Origin: Paenibacillus sp. FJAT-26967
GTDB taxonomy: Bacteria; Bacillota; Bacilli; Paenibacillales; NBRC-103111
Reading direction: 5' to 3'
Assembly (NCBI RefSeq): GCF_001541095.1
Contig: NZ_LMXH01000005.1
Coordinates: 235,173 to 299,172, forward strand
DNA: 64,000 bases
The position numbers and the translations under genes are program-made. Below the pieces are notes generated by a model, which saw nothing but the letters and a program-made list of their open reading frames with translations, had not been told where the DNA came from and searched no databases. The stretch's first letter is position 1. Every line of letters begins with the position of its first letter. Positions 6,943-15,982 of the stretch are shown one piece after another.

Positions 6943-8526
6943 TCAGTAAGGAATCCAGGTGAGCTTACGGGCGGGCTCAAAACGGTCGTTGACATGATCC
7001 CAATTAACCACTTTCCACCAGTCTTCGATGTATTTGGCCCGGTTGCTTTTATGCTTGAGATAGTAGGCATGTTCCCATACATCAAGGACGAGAAGCGGGA
7101 TGACGTCCCATTGGGACAAGTTCTGGTGCTTCTCGGCTTGCAGAATTTCGAGCCGGTGGCTGCGGGGGCTCCAGACGAGAATAGCCCAGCCGCCTCCTTC
7201 CACCTTCTTGGCAGCTTCCGTGAACTGCTTCTTGAAGCGCTCGAAGCTTCCGAAAGTTTTGTTAATCTCCGCGGCTATGGGACCGGAGGCTTTGCCTCCG
7301 CCGCCAGGCTTCATAATATTCCAGAAAATCGTGTGCAGGTAATGCCCGGCGCCATTGAAGGCAAGTTCCCGTTCCCAATGCTTAACCAGATCGAAATCGC
7401 CCGTTTCGCGCGCTTTAGCGAGCATTTTCTCTGCTTTGTTAAGATCGTCCACATAGGTCTTGTGATGCTTGTCGTGATGTTCGCGCATCGTCGCTTCATC
7501 AATATAGGGCTCCAGCGCATTGTATGCGTAGGGGAGCGGAGGAAGCTGGTGGCCACCTATGGGTACCGGCTTATAAGACGCGAGGGCCGCAGCGGAAGCC
7601 TGGGACACCTGTGCCGGCTGGGCCGCAGGTATGTCAGGCGTCTGCTGCTCCGCAGCATCGGGCGGCCGGTCCTGTTCCGAGCGCAGCTCCGGGCCGACCG
7701 GGCGGTCCGTGTCCGGTGCGCTGCGGGTATACAGGATCGGCCCGGCCGGCCCCCAGCCCGCCTGGCCGGACGCGCCTCCGGAGCCGTAGCTGCCCGGAGC
7801 GAAGCCCGCAGGCGCCCCGCCGGGCCAGGAGCCGCCACTCACCGGGGCAGCCTGACCTGGCGCCGCGCCCGGTCCATTGCCCGGCACACTGCTGTAGCCG
7901 GCAGCGAAGGCTCCCGGTGTTCCTGCGCCGGCCGGCTGTCCCCCCTCAGGCGGACCGAAGATGGCAGGGGCACCCGGCACGGTCCCGGGCCCCTGGAAGC
8001 TGCCCGGGGGCCAGTAGCCCTGCGAGGCTGCTCCGCTATGGCCATACGGTCCAGCGGCTCCTGCGCCGCCTCCGTAGCTTGGGGCCCCGTAAGGAACTGG
8101 AGGGAGAGAGGACTCCAATCCCTTGAGCGTGCCGAGGAAATATTCCGACTCGCGTATGATGTGCTCGATTACGACTGGGATTACCGGATTTGCGCTGACG
8201 GGTTTGCTTTCTTTTTCTATAAGCTGGAGCAATTCTATGAACTTGACGGACTGTTTCGTAGAGACATCGACCAATTGCTGGAGCTGCCGCTGCAGGAAAG
8301 GGTCAAGGGGATTCTTCGTTCGTATTGCCCATTCGATCCACTGGACGGCAGCATGCTGTGTTTTGGCAAATACGCCTTCCCATTCCTTTAAGGCCTGCAC
8401 ATAAGCGGGCTCCAGATCGGGGACAAGCTCGCGTATGACGACGGTATGTTCCTTCTCTTGCTCTTTCCAGAACCGTATTTCTTCTAAAATTCTTAATGGC
8501 ATCAAGCTGCCATAGACAGAAAGCAT
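6943..8526 (-). CDS. sodF: Fe/Mn superoxide dismutase with N-terminal DUF2935-like domain
   Basis: A 527-residue protein of three parts. Residues about 1-135 are helical and resemble DUF2935 (RFWKEQEKEHTVVIRELV). Residues about 140-325 are a Gly/Pro/Ala-rich low-complexity linker. The last about 200 residues are a full Fe/Mn superoxide dismutase with metal ligands in REHHDKHHKTY, FNGAGHYLHTIFW and DVWEHAYYLKHK. The enzyme converts superoxide to oxygen and peroxide. B. subtilis SodF also has an N-terminal extension, but this protein is far longer than that family's usual 280 residues. ATG at 8526 has GGGGGAGG upstream; a GTG at 8550 is also in frame but lacks a site. The ribosome binding site lies in a long hairpin. 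Confidence 0.88.
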   Translation of the reverse strand: MLSVYGSLMPLRILEEIRFWKEQEKEHTVVIRELVPDLEPAYVQALKEWEGVFAKTQHAAVQWIEWAIRTKNPLDPFLQRQLQQLVDVSTKQSVKFIELLQLIEKESKPVSANPVIPVVIEHIIRESEYFLGTLKGLESSLPPVPYGAPSYGGGAGAAGPYGHSGAASQGYWPPGSFQGPGTVPGAPAIFGPPEGGQPAGAGTPGAFAAGYSSVPGNGPGAAPGQAAPVSGGSWPGGAPAGFAPGSYGSGGASGQAGWGPAGPILYTRSAPDTDRPVGPELRSEQDRPPDAAEQQTPDIPAAQPAQVSQASAAALASYKPVPIGGHQLPPLPYAYNALEPYIDEATMREHHDKHHKTYVDDLNKAEKMLAKARETGDFDLVKHWERELAFNGAGHYLHTIFWNIMKPGGGGKASGPIAAEINKTFGSFERFKKQFTEAAKKVEGGGWAILVWSPRSHRLEILQAEKHQNLSQWDVIPLLVLDVWEHAYYLKHKSNRAKYIEDWWKVVNWDHVNDRFEPARKLTWIPY

Positions 8527-8527
8527 A

Positions 8528-8586
8528 AAGCCAGCCTCCCCCGGAATCACATTACTACCGATTGTATTCCGGGGAGAGCCTGGCTT
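8528..8586 (-). promoter_or_regulatory. Long hairpin covering the sodF ribosome binding site
   Basis: On the minus strand an arm of about 20 bases at 8586-8566 (starting AAGCCAGGCTCTCCCC) pairs almost perfectly with the arm at 8547-8528 (ATTCCGGGGGAGGCTGGCTT). The second arm holds the GGGGGAGG ribosome binding site and ends two bases before the ATG. The hairpin can act both as the terminator of the upstream hydrolase gene and as a lid on sodF translation. Confidence 0.6.
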
Positions 8587-8601
8587 ATTCGTTTTAACGG
8601 T

Positions 8602-9615
8602 TTATTTCATTTCGACAAAACCGGCTTCAGGCAGCTGCGGACGAGCAATTGTTTGAAGGAAACCGAAGGTGCGCGTAATATACTCATCCGGCTTGGCTGA
8701 ATATATCAGTTCATGCTTGCCTGTGGGGATAACCCAATAGTTAGATGCCTGGTTGCTTTGGTTCTTATAGATTTGTTCAGCGATTCCATAAGGGGCGCGT
8801 TCGTCTTCATCGCCGTGAATAAAGTAAATCGGCATCGGATACTCATGCGTCGTTACGCTTTGATAAGGAATCTGATTCATGCTGACGCCGTTGAGCATCG
8901 GGAAAAATAGACGTACGAGAGGCAGAGAAGGGAATTTAGGGATATTCACGTACTGCTTCATATTATGATAAAGCGTATCGGGACTCAGCAGGAAGGAACT
9001 GTCGAGTATCATGCCGTCAATATCCTGCGTATTTAATGCGGCTTGAAGAGCAGTGCCGGCTCCCATAGAGAATCCCCATACATATATGTTTTGACTGCCT
9101 TTATTCTTAATATAGTTAACTGCGCCGAGCAGTTCCTTGGATTCTTGGATACCTGCAGTCACTATGCGCTGATTATCAGGCTGTACATAGCCGTAATCGA
9201 ACATAAGCACATTGTATCCGCTCTCATTAAGTTTTTTGGCAAGGGAGTAGATGGGAACCCACAGCTCTTCACGGTTGCCGCCGTATCCATGCGAGAAAAT
9301 GACCGTCTTATCGGAAGCCCCCGAGGGAATATACCATCCGTTCAAATTACTGTTTCCTGTTGAACTGGGAAACGTAACATCTTCGTAGCTCAGTCCGACG
9401 GCTTTGGCCGGATTGGAACTAAGAGGTGCGATTGTCGGTCTTGCCAGTGTCCATGCGATAAAACCGTGAAAACCAAGTACAAGGCTGGTGAAGAGCAGGA
9501 AGACACAGAGCAGGGAAAGAAGGATCGCCTTCTTACGGCGGGTTAACGTACGGACAGGTACATGCTCCAGAGATGCAGGGTTAAGCGGATTTGTGTTTAC
9601 AGGAGTTGTATTCAT
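8602..9615 (-). CDS. Membrane-anchored alpha/beta hydrolase
   Basis: A 337-residue protein with an N-terminal cytoplasmic head, one membrane segment at about residues 30-56, and an outward-facing alpha/beta hydrolase domain. The nucleophile elbow is GFSMGAG with Ser183, the oxyanion region is FSHGYGG, and the acid and base probably lie in IHGDEDERAPY and TGKHELIY. It resembles BAAT/YqkD-like hydrolases; the substrate is unknown. The minus-strand ATG follows AAAGGAGGGGACCTA. The gene runs towards sodF, 75 bases away, and shares the hairpin between them. Confidence 0.82.
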   Translation of the reverse strand: MNTTPVNTNPLNPASLEHVPVRTLTRRKKAILLSLLCVFLLFTSLVLGFHGFIAWTLARPTIAPLSSNPAKAVGLSYEDVTFPSSTGNSNLNGWYIPSGASDKTVIFSHGYGGNREELWVPIYSLAKKLNESGYNVLMFDYGYVQPDNQRIVTAGIQESKELLGAVNYIKNKGSQNIYVWGFSMGAGTALQAALNTQDIDGMILDSSFLLSPDTLYHNMKQYVNIPKFPSLPLVRLFFPMLNGVSMNQIPYQSVTTHEYPMPIYFIHGDEDERAPYGIAEQIYKNQSNQASNYWVIPTGKHELIYSAKPDEYITRTFGFLQTIARPQLPEAGFVEMK

Positions 9616-9825
9616 TAGGTCCCCTCCTTTGCAGAATGGGTCTTTGTAGGAGATTTAGTCGTTAGGAACCTGATTTGCCTGAGGTCTTAATTAACTAAAT
9701 TTTCTGAAAAGAACCTTGTGGTAACCTAATATTATGTCAACTTTCATAGTTCGTCAATATGTGCAACAGAATGTTAATTCTCTTGTAATCTCCCTGTAAT
9801 ACAAGGGTTACAGCGGTTTTTTACT

Positions 9826-9854
9826 TTGTATTTAGAAGCGGTATCCTGTATAAT
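9826..9854 (+). promoter_or_regulatory. SigA-type promoter of the IclR gene
   Basis: TTGTAT at 9826-9831 and TATAAT at 9849-9854 are spaced by exactly 17 bases, 53 bases before the IclR start codon. Confidence 0.75.
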
Positions 9855-9866
9855 AAAAGAAACAGG

Positions 9867-9883
9867 GTTTCACTATGTGAAAC
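9867..9883. promoter_or_regulatory. Palindromic operator GTTTCAC-TAT-GTGAAAC
   Basis: A perfect seven-base inverted repeat with a three-base centre begins 12 bases after the -10 box, over the predicted transcription start, and 25 bases before the IclR start codon. Position and symmetry suggest self-repression by the IclR protein. Confidence 0.6.
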
Positions 9884-9907
9884 AGAATTAGACGGTGGTG
9901 ACTACCT

Positions 9908-10648
9908 ATGGAAGAAGCGAAATCGACCGTACGGGCTGTGGAACGGGCATTGGATATTCTCCTTTGTTATACCGATGCCACAGAACTGACATTGACGGAG
10001 ATCTCGACACGTGTATCTTTGCATAAAAGTACGGTATACCGCCTTCTGGCTTCTTTGGAAGCCAAAGGCTTTCTTATACGTGAACCGGAAGGGGATAAAT
10101 ACCGGCTCGGGTTTAGCATCTGGGAGCTGTCGGCTCATATGTCCCAGGGCGATGATCCCGGTATGGTGCTTCTGCCGGAGATGGAGCGTCTGCGGGATCA
10201 GGTGAATGAGACGATCTCGCTGTACGTGCTGAGCGGCCAGGAACGCGTCCGCGTCCAGGCGGTGCAGAGCAATCACGCAATCCGGAGGGTGGCGCCTATC
10301 GGTGTGAGAATGCCCCTGTACGTCGGGGCATCCAGCAAGATCCTCCTCGCCTTTGGCGAGGCGCAGGTGCAGCAGCAGGTCATGATGGATGCCGAGCTTG
10401 CAGGCATCCACCGGGACACGTTCCTGCACCAGCTTCATGAGACGCAGAAGGCGGGCTACGCCACCAGCGTCGAGGAGAGGGAGCCCGGGGCGGCTGCTTT
10501 ATCCGCACCGGTATTCAACCGTGCGGGCAAGCTGGTTGCCGCACTGGCGGTATCCGGGCCCTCGAACCGGCTGACGCTCGAGGTGATGCACGAGCAGGCG
10601 CCTGTGATCGTCGAGGCCGCCCGGCGCATGAGCACCATGCTGCGCTGA
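9908..10648 (+). CDS. IclR family transcriptional regulator
   Basis: A 246-residue regulator. Residues about 8-70 form the winged helix-turn-helix (VERALDILLCY, TEISTRVSLHKSTVYRLLASL), and residues about 80-246 the effector-binding domain with the typical GVRMPLYVGASSKILLAF and GYATSVEEREPGAAALSAPV segments. IclR proteins usually control catabolic operons in response to small acids, but no such operon adjoins it, so its target is unknown. ATG at 9908 follows GGTGGTGA. The palindrome at 9867-9883 suggests autoregulation. Confidence 0.92.
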   Translation: MEEAKSTVRAVERALDILLCYTDATELTLTEISTRVSLHKSTVYRLLASLEAKGFLIREPEGDKYRLGFSIWELSAHMSQGDDPGMVLLPEMERLRDQVNETISLYVLSGQERVRVQAVQSNHAIRRVAPIGVRMPLYVGASSKILLAFGEAQVQQQVMMDAELAGIHRDTFLHQLHETQKAGYATSVEEREPGAAALSAPVFNRAGKLVAALAVSGPSNRLTLEVMHEQAPVIVEAARRMSTMLR

Positions 10649-11070
10649 CCGCAGAGTGCCGGTAGGGCATCCGCCGGTTCTCGTGTTGTTTTTTATAGAA
10701 GAAAGCGGCCACATGCCTTTAATAAATTCCCGTGTTTACGAGCGATGAGGGTGCCCTGACAGGCATCCTCTTTTGTTGCTTTTAGCCGGCATAACCTTCT
10801 TATCAACGTGCGCATGCAGACAAAATCCGCGTTTCTTAGTATAATGAGACATTGAGTTGTAAAATTTTGCGTTTCATCAAGTTGATTTATGGGTACAAGT
10901 GGACCGGCTTGGTACACATCCGGGATATCGCATCCACATTGTTTCCTGGTTTCTCCTAGTCAGCTATTGCCGCCCGAAGGAATTCTTTATGCTAGAAAGA
11001 TTAGCAAGATTGACATCAAGAGCATGCTTACGCAAGGGTGACGGATAGAGGTCACAGGGGGTACAACGAT
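10649..11070 (+). other. Intergenic region before the lipoprotein gene
   Basis: No gene is visible. A good terminator at 10747-10774 (GAGGGTGCC/GGCATCCTC then TTTT) ends the iclR transcript. A TATAAT at 10840-10845 with a poor -35 (CAGACA) may be the promoter for the next gene, leaving a leader of over 200 bases in which I recognise no riboswitch. Confidence 0.5.
10747..10774 (+). terminator. Rho-independent terminator of the IclR gene
   Basis: Nine-pair stem with one G-T wobble, six-base loop, followed by TTTTGTTG. Confidence 0.75.
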
Positions 11071-11775
11071 ATGCACGTCTTTTATAAAAAATTTGCTATG
11101 CTGGCCTTATTGGCCGTTATAGCCGCAGGCTGCCAGAATCAGAGCAAATTGGAGCAGGCACAGTCCGCCGGACCCGCTGCCGGGTTTTCTGCAGAGAGTA
11201 AGGCGGATATCCGCCATGAGGCAGCCTATACGCCGGAAGTTTCTGCGTCTTCTTCTGATCCTATGTCCAAAACACTTCCTGCACCGTCCGCCCGGGTGGA
11301 CGGAGGAGTTACAATGGACAAAAACTCCAGCGGGCCGGAGTATTTAAGTCCGGTTGAACTGGTCAGCTTTGTTCATGAGGTTGCGGAGAAAGGCCATTCG
11401 CCTATTCTCAAGCGACTGCTCGCAGAGTGGACAGGAGGAAGTAAGAACCTTGCGTCTTTGGAACAGAAACTCGCGGATTTAAGCAAAAATGCAGGCGGGT
11501 ACTACAAGCTTGCTTATATAGAGATTGAGCTGAAAGATTTAACGGAAGTAGCCAAAGAGGACTTTCGAGAACGCGGTGTTGTGCCCAAGGACGATAAGAA
11601 CCCGGCTGTGGCCGCAGGCCAGCATCTGGTGTACGTGTCCGGCGGGGAGCAGCAGTATTTGTGGACCGTACTTATGAAGCCGAATAAGGCGGGGTATTAT
11701 CTGGACAGCATGAGAGAGTTTCCGAGTGAAACTCTGAACGGCTACTTAAAGACACCTGAGAAATATTTGCAATAA
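11071..11775 (+). CDS. Putative lipoprotein
   Basis: A 234-residue exported protein. Residues 1-20 are a lipoprotein signal peptide ending in the lipobox VIAAGC, with the lipid-carrying Cys21. Residues about 22-90 are polar and disordered-looking; residues 95-234 seem folded and contain repeated aromatic strands (GGYYKLAYIEIELKDL, QHLVYVSGGEQQYLW). I do not recognise a family. ATG at 11071 follows GGGGG at about ten bases; the longer GTG at 11038 would hide the signal peptide behind a polar head. It is closed by a strong terminator, so it is a single-gene transcript. Confidence 0.75.
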   Translation: MHVFYKKFAMLALLAVIAAGCQNQSKLEQAQSAGPAAGFSAESKADIRHEAAYTPEVSASSSDPMSKTLPAPSARVDGGVTMDKNSSGPEYLSPVELVSFVHEVAEKGHSPILKRLLAEWTGGSKNLASLEQKLADLSKNAGGYYKLAYIEIELKDLTEVAKEDFRERGVVPKDDKNPAVAAGQHLVYVSGGEQQYLWTVLMKPNKAGYYLDSMREFPSETLNGYLKTPEKYLQ

Positions 11776-11784
11776 TTAATACAG

Positions 11785-11826
11785 ATCCGGAACTTCCGTT
11801 CATCACGGAAATTCCGGATTTTTTTT
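11785..11826 (+). terminator. Strong rho-independent terminator
   Basis: ATCCGGAACTTCCGT pairs with ACGGAAATTCCGGAT with one mismatch around TCATC and is followed by a run of eight T residues. Confidence 0.9.
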
Positions 11827-11915
11827 ATAAAGAGAGGAGAAAGTTTAGGAAAAGAAAGGAATTTCAGGCCTGGCAAGGGCTATACTATAGCGGAAGACGC
11901 TTTAAAAGGGAGAGG

Positions 11916-12899
11916 ATGCCGTTGAACCGGCAAAAGTCAATGATAGCTATGTGGATCAGCCTGATTAGTAATGTCCTCCTGACGGCGATCAAATTGGCAG
12001 TAGGATGGCTGTTCGGCAGTCAGGTGCTGATCGCTGACGGCATCCACAATGCGGGCGATGTCATCGCCACGGCAACTGCGTACAGCTCGATGAAGATATC
12101 GAGCCGCCCTGCCGATCACGAGCACCCTTACGGACACGGGAAGGCGGAGGTACTCGGCTCCGGGGCGGTCGCACTGCTGCTTGCCGCTGCTGCCGTGTAT
12201 ATGGGATATCATGCGGTTGCAGCACTGTTCGAACCGCCTGGAGAGGCTCATCTGATGGCTTTGATAGCCGCTGTTATTTCCCTGCTATGGAAACAATGGC
12301 TCTACGTCTATACGATCAAACTCGGCCGCCAAATGAACAGCAAAGGCCTCATTGCTACGGCCTATGACCATCTGGCGGATGTCTATGCTTCTATCGCTGC
12401 CTCTGCGGGAATAGGGCTTGCCTTGGCCGGTGACCGCTTTAATATCCCTATCTTGGCCTATGGAGACCCTTTCGCGGGTATTATCGTTTCGCTGCTTGTG
12501 CTTAAGCTGGCTTATTCCATGGGCAGGGAGGCAATTGATATCCTAATGGAAAAAAATGTGGACGATCGTAAGCTCCAACAGTATCAGGCGATTATTAAAC
12601 AGTTTCCCGGAGTCAAAAGAATTGACCGCCTGCGGGCGCGTGAGCATGGACATTACATTCTGGTGGATGCGCGGATCGGTGTTTTGGGTACTCTTACGAT
12701 TCAAGAGGGACATGACATCGGACGAGGGATTAAGGAGAAAATCAAAGGAGAGCACTCTGAGGTTGACGAGGTGCTCGTGCATTTGAATCCGTGGTACCCG
12801 GATGAAGACAAGAATTCAGATGATGACCCAGATGGGAAGAGACAACCCGTTAACGGTTCCAGTTCTAACGTCATTATTCAAGTCGATGATTCGGGTTAG
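11916..12899 (+). CDS. Cation diffusion facilitator (CDF) metal exporter
   Basis: A 327-residue membrane protein with about six membrane helices in the first 210 residues, followed by a cytoplasmic regulatory domain. The metal-binding motifs are visible in DGIHNAGD of helix 2 and DHLADV of helix 5, as in CDF proteins that expel zinc, manganese or iron using the proton gradient. The conserved HEHPYGHGKAE follows helix 2. It resembles B. subtilis YeaB in class. The start may be ATG 11916 or TTG 11922, since the GGGAGAGG site directly abuts the ATG. The last 35 residues are an Asp/Ser-rich tail not usual for the family. Confidence 0.88.
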   Translation: MPLNRQKSMIAMWISLISNVLLTAIKLAVGWLFGSQVLIADGIHNAGDVIATATAYSSMKISSRPADHEHPYGHGKAEVLGSGAVALLLAAAAVYMGYHAVAALFEPPGEAHLMALIAAVISLLWKQWLYVYTIKLGRQMNSKGLIATAYDHLADVYASIAASAGIGLALAGDRFNIPILAYGDPFAGIIVSLLVLKLAYSMGREAIDILMEKNVDDRKLQQYQAIIKQFPGVKRIDRLRAREHGHYILVDARIGVLGTLTIQEGHDIGRGIKEKIKGEHSEVDEVLVHLNPWYPDEDKNSDDDPDGKRQPVNGSSSNVIIQVDDSG

Positions 12900-12963
12900 C
12901 GGTAGGGGGATTTGCTGCTTTAAATAGTACCTCTTCTTGTGGGGTTAGAGTAGGTCAAAACAA

Positions 12964-12991
12964 AAAAAGAGAGCCCGCGGGCTCTCTTTTT
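12964..12991. terminator. Bidirectional terminator between CDF gene and acnA
   Basis: AGAGAGCCC and GGGCTCTCT form a GC-rich palindrome flanked by five or more A on the left and T on the right, so it can stop transcription from both convergent genes. Confidence 0.9.
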
Positions 12992-13002
12992 ATTTGATTA
13001 TC

Positions 13003-15723
13003 TTAAGCGTTAGACTTCTCGTACATCATTTGACGAAGGACGGTTTGCAGGATACCGCCATTGCGGTAGTAGTCTACATCCACCATGCTGTCGAGACGGA
13101 CGATCGCTTTGAATTCGAACGTGGTGCCGTCTTCACGTGTAGCCGTAACGGTTACTTGCTCGCCAGGCTGAACTTCGTTGGACAGGCCGTTGATATCGAA
13201 TGTCTCACGTCCGGTCAGACCCAGCGTGCTCCATCCTTGACCTTCCAGGAATTGAAGCGGCAGAACGCCCATGCCGACGAGGTTGCTGCGGTGAATACGC
13301 TCGAAGCTTTCCGCGATTACGGCTTTGACGCCGAGCAGGAACGTACCTTTGGCTGCCCAGTCACGGGAGCTTCCGGTTCCATATTCTTTACCCGCGATTA
13401 CGACGAGGGAAGTGCCCTTGTCCTGATACTTCATGGAAGCATCGTACACGGACATGACTTCGTCAGTCGGCAGGTAAGTCGTTACGCCGCCCTCGGTGCC
13501 CGGAGCCACTTGGTTACGGATACGGATGTTCGCGAACGTACCGCGCATCATGACCTCATGGTTACCGCGGCGGGAACCGTAAGAGTTGAAGTCTTTTCTC
13601 TGAACGCCATGCTCGGTCAGGTATTCGCCTGCAGGGCTGTCTGCCTTAATGTTACCGGCAGGAGAGATGTGGTCGGTTGTAACGGAATCGCCCAGCAGCA
13701 GCAGCGTTTTGGCGCCTTGGACATCCTGGATGTCTCCGATGGTCTGGCCGAGGTTCTGGAAGAACGGCGGATTCTGGATGTACGTGGAGTTTGCGTCCCA
13801 CTCGTACAGTTCGCCTTCCGGTACTGCGATTTGGTTCCAACGCTCGTTAGCGCGGAATACATCTTTATATTTCTCGCGGAATGCTTCAGCCGTAACAGCT
13901 GTAGCAACAGCCTCTTCGATTTCTTTGTTGCTAGGCCAAATGTCCTTCAGGTACACCGGCTCGTTCTTCTGATCGTAACCGATCGGATCTTTGGTCAGGT
14001 CGATGTTCACTGTTCCTGCCAGAGCGTAAGCGACAACCAGCGGCGGGGAAGCCAGGTAGTTGGCTTTAACCTGTGCGTGTACACGGCCTTCGAAGTTACG
14101 GTTACCGGACAGAACAGCGGCTACTGTCATGTCATTGTCGGCAACAGCTTGGCTGACTTCGTCCGGAAGCGGACCGGAGTTACCGATACATGTCGCACAG
14201 CCGTAGCCGGCAACATAGAAACCGAGCTGCTCGAGAGGTCTCAGCAGGTTGGCTTTCTCCAGGTAATCCGTTACGACCAGGGAACCCGGGGTCAGGGATG
14301 TCTTCACGTATGCAGGAGTTTTCAGGCCGCGCTCGACAGCTTTCTTAGCGAGGAGACCTGCGCCCAGCATAACGTTCGGGTTGGATGTATTCGTACAGCT
14401 TGTGATAGCTGCGATTACAACAGCGCCCGTACCCATTTTGGCTGTTTTGCCGTTCGCATAGTTAACTTCCACTTCTTCCGCGATTTTCTCATCGGAAAGT
14501 CCGTATCCGCCTTTGTCTACAGGCGTACGAAGAATGTCGTTGAACGATTCTTTCATCGAAGTCAGCTCGATGCGGTCTTGAGGGCGTTTAGGACCTGCAA
14601 GGCTCGGTACGACAGTGGACAAGTCGATTTCGATGATATCGGAGTAGATCGGATCTTCCATATCATTCGTGCGGAACATGCCTTGCGCTTTATAGTAAGC
14701 CTCAACGAGGGCTACTTGCTCTTCGCTGCGGCCTGTGTTTCTCAGGTAGTCCAGTGTGCTGTCATCAACCGGGAAGAAACCGACGGTTGCGCCGTATTCA
14801 GGAGCCATGTTGGCAACAGTCGCACGGTCAGAGAGGACGAGTTCGTTAAGGCCAGGGCCGAAGAACTCTACGAATTTGCCGACAACGCCTTTCTTACGAA
14901 GCGTTTGTGTAACGGTAAGAGCAAGGTCGGTTGCTGTTGCGCCTTCTGCAAGGGCACCAGTCAATTTGAATCCGATAACTTCCGGGGTTACGAAGTACAG
15001 AGGCTGTCCGAGCATGCCCGCTTCAGCTTCGATACCGCCAACGCCCCAGCCAACGACTCCAAGACCGTTGATCATGGTTGTATGGGAGTCAGTACCTACC
15101 AGGGAATCCGGATATACAGTCGTTTCACCGTCAACTGTCTTGGTAGCTGCTACAGAAGCAAGGTACTCAAGGTTAACTTGGTGAACGATACCCGTTGCCG
15201 GCGGAACGGCGCGGAAGTTGTCAAATGCGGTTTGAGCCCAGCGCAAGAAACGGTAACGCTCTTCGTTACGTTCGAATTCCAGCTCCATGTTGGTTTCAAG
15301 CGCCATTCCGTTGCCATAGGCATCAACCATTACGGAGTGGTCGATTACCAGGTCAACCGGAACGAGCGGGTTGATTTGTTTAGGGTCGCCGCCTGCGCGT
15401 GCAACGGTGTCTCTCATTGCAGCAAGGTCAACTACAACCGGTACACCGGTGAAATCCTGAAGTACGATCCGTGCAGGGATGAAAGGAATTTCTTTATTGT
15501 TGTCGAGGTTCTCGCCCCAGCTTGCGATTTGCTTAACGTGCTCATCTGTAATGGCGTGGCCGTCGAATTGGCGGACAGCTGCTTCCAGAAGAACTTTAAT
15601 GGAGAAAGGTAATTTGGATATTCCTGCGAATTTTTTCTCGAGGTCCTGCAGGCTGAAGTAGTGATAAGATTTTCCACCGACTGTCAGCTGCTTACGTACG
15701 TTAAAAGCGTCTTTGTGTGACAT
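13003..15723 (-). CDS. acnA: Aconitate hydratase
   Basis: Converts citrate to isocitrate in the tricarboxylic acid cycle. The 906-residue length matches Bacillus CitB. The 4Fe-4S cluster cysteines are visible in [10 protein letters not shown] and in [13 protein letters not shown], and the substrate-binding segments [13 protein letters not shown] and [13 protein letters not shown] are intact. CitB-type aconitases can double as iron-responsive RNA-binding regulators when they lose the cluster; whether this one does is not shown. The ATG is preceded on the minus strand by GGGAGG. Upstream lies a 19-bp palindrome at 15803-15821 and a TATAAT (minus strand, 15771-15766). Confidence 0.97.
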   Translation of the reverse strand: MSHKDAFNVRKQLTVGGKSYHYFSLQDLEKKFAGISKLPFSIKVLLEAAVRQFDGHAITDEHVKQIASWGENLDNNKEIPFIPARIVLQDFTGVPVVVDLAAMRDTVARAGGDPKQINPLVPVDLVIDHSVMVDAYGNGMALETNMELEFERNEERYRFLRWAQTAFDNFRAVPPATGIVHQVNLEYLASVAATKTVDGETTVYPDSLVGTDSHTTMINGLGVVGWGVGGIEAEAGMLGQPLYFVTPEVIGFKLTGALAEGATATDLALTVTQTLRKKGVVGKFVEFFGPGLNELVLSDRATVANMAPEYGATVGFFPVDDSTLDYLRNTGRSEEQVALVEAYYKAQGMFRTNDMEDPIYSDIIEIDLSTVVPSLAGPKRPQDRIELTSMKESFNDILRTPVDKGGYGLSDEKIAEEVEVNYANGKTAKMGTGAVVIAAITSCTNTSNPNVMLGAGLLAKKAVERGLKTPAYVKTSLTPGSLVVTDYLEKANLLRPLEQLGFYVAGYGCATCIGNSGPLPDEVSQAVADNDMTVAAVLSGNRNFEGRVHAQVKANYLASPPLVVAYALAGTVNIDLTKDPIGYDQKNEPVYLKDIWPSNKEIEEAVATAVTAEAFREKYKDVFRANERWNQIAVPEGELYEWDANSTYIQNPPFFQNLGQTIGDIQDVQGAKTLLLLGDSVTTDHISPAGNIKADSPAGEYLTEHGVQRKDFNSYGSRRGNHEVMMRGTFANIRIRNQVAPGTEGGVTTYLPTDEVMSVYDASMKYQDKGTSLVVIAGKEYGTGSSRDWAAKGTFLLGVKAVIAESFERIHRSNLVGMGVLPLQFLEGQGWSTLGLTGRETFDINGLSNEVQPGEQVTVTATREDGTTFEFKAIVRLDSMVDVDYYRNGGILQTVLRQMMYEKSNA

Positions 15724-15765
15724 TGCATGGCCTCCCTAGTCCTCTTTTAAAGTTGCGAAGTTGAA

Positions 15766-15771
15766 ATTATA
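15766..15771 (-). promoter_or_regulatory. Probable -10 box of acnA
   Basis: TATAAT on the minus strand, 43 bases before the acnA start codon. No good -35 hexamer lies at 16-18 bases, which would fit a promoter needing an activator. Confidence 0.45.
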
Positions 15772-15802
15772 CGGGATGAAATAGTAAGGGGGTAAATCTT
15801 GT

Positions 15803-15821
15803 GGTTTCATCTGATGAAACC
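15803..15821. promoter_or_regulatory. 19-bp palindrome upstream of acnA
   Basis: GGTTTCATC-T-GATGAAACC is a perfect inverted repeat centred about 41-46 bases upstream of the acnA -10 box. It is a likely regulator-binding site. It does not match the CcpC (ATAA-N7-TTAT) or cre consensus as I know them. Confidence 0.6.
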
Positions 15822-15982
15822 CAATTTCATATTTCGCTATATCCTTAGTATACCGTTTCCGCCCTTTCCCGTAAAGAATAAATTGACTCATTTTTAATTC
15901 ATTTTTTTCATATATTTAAGACGAATTCATGCGTGTAAGACCAGTCTGAGAAATGACTGGGGCGCTCTTAGGAGGGAAGGGC

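Noticed and set aside
6733..8391. Open frame of about 550 codons on the + strand opposite sodF
   Set aside because: It is antisense to a clear superoxide dismutase and to its Gly/Pro linker; the translation is Arg/Ala/Gly-rich with no motif and no ribosome binding site.
12994..15612. Very long open frame (about 870 codons) on the + strand opposite acnA
   Set aside because: It is the mirror of the strongly conserved aconitase gene; its own translation shows no domain, and the long frame arises from GC-rich third codon positions.
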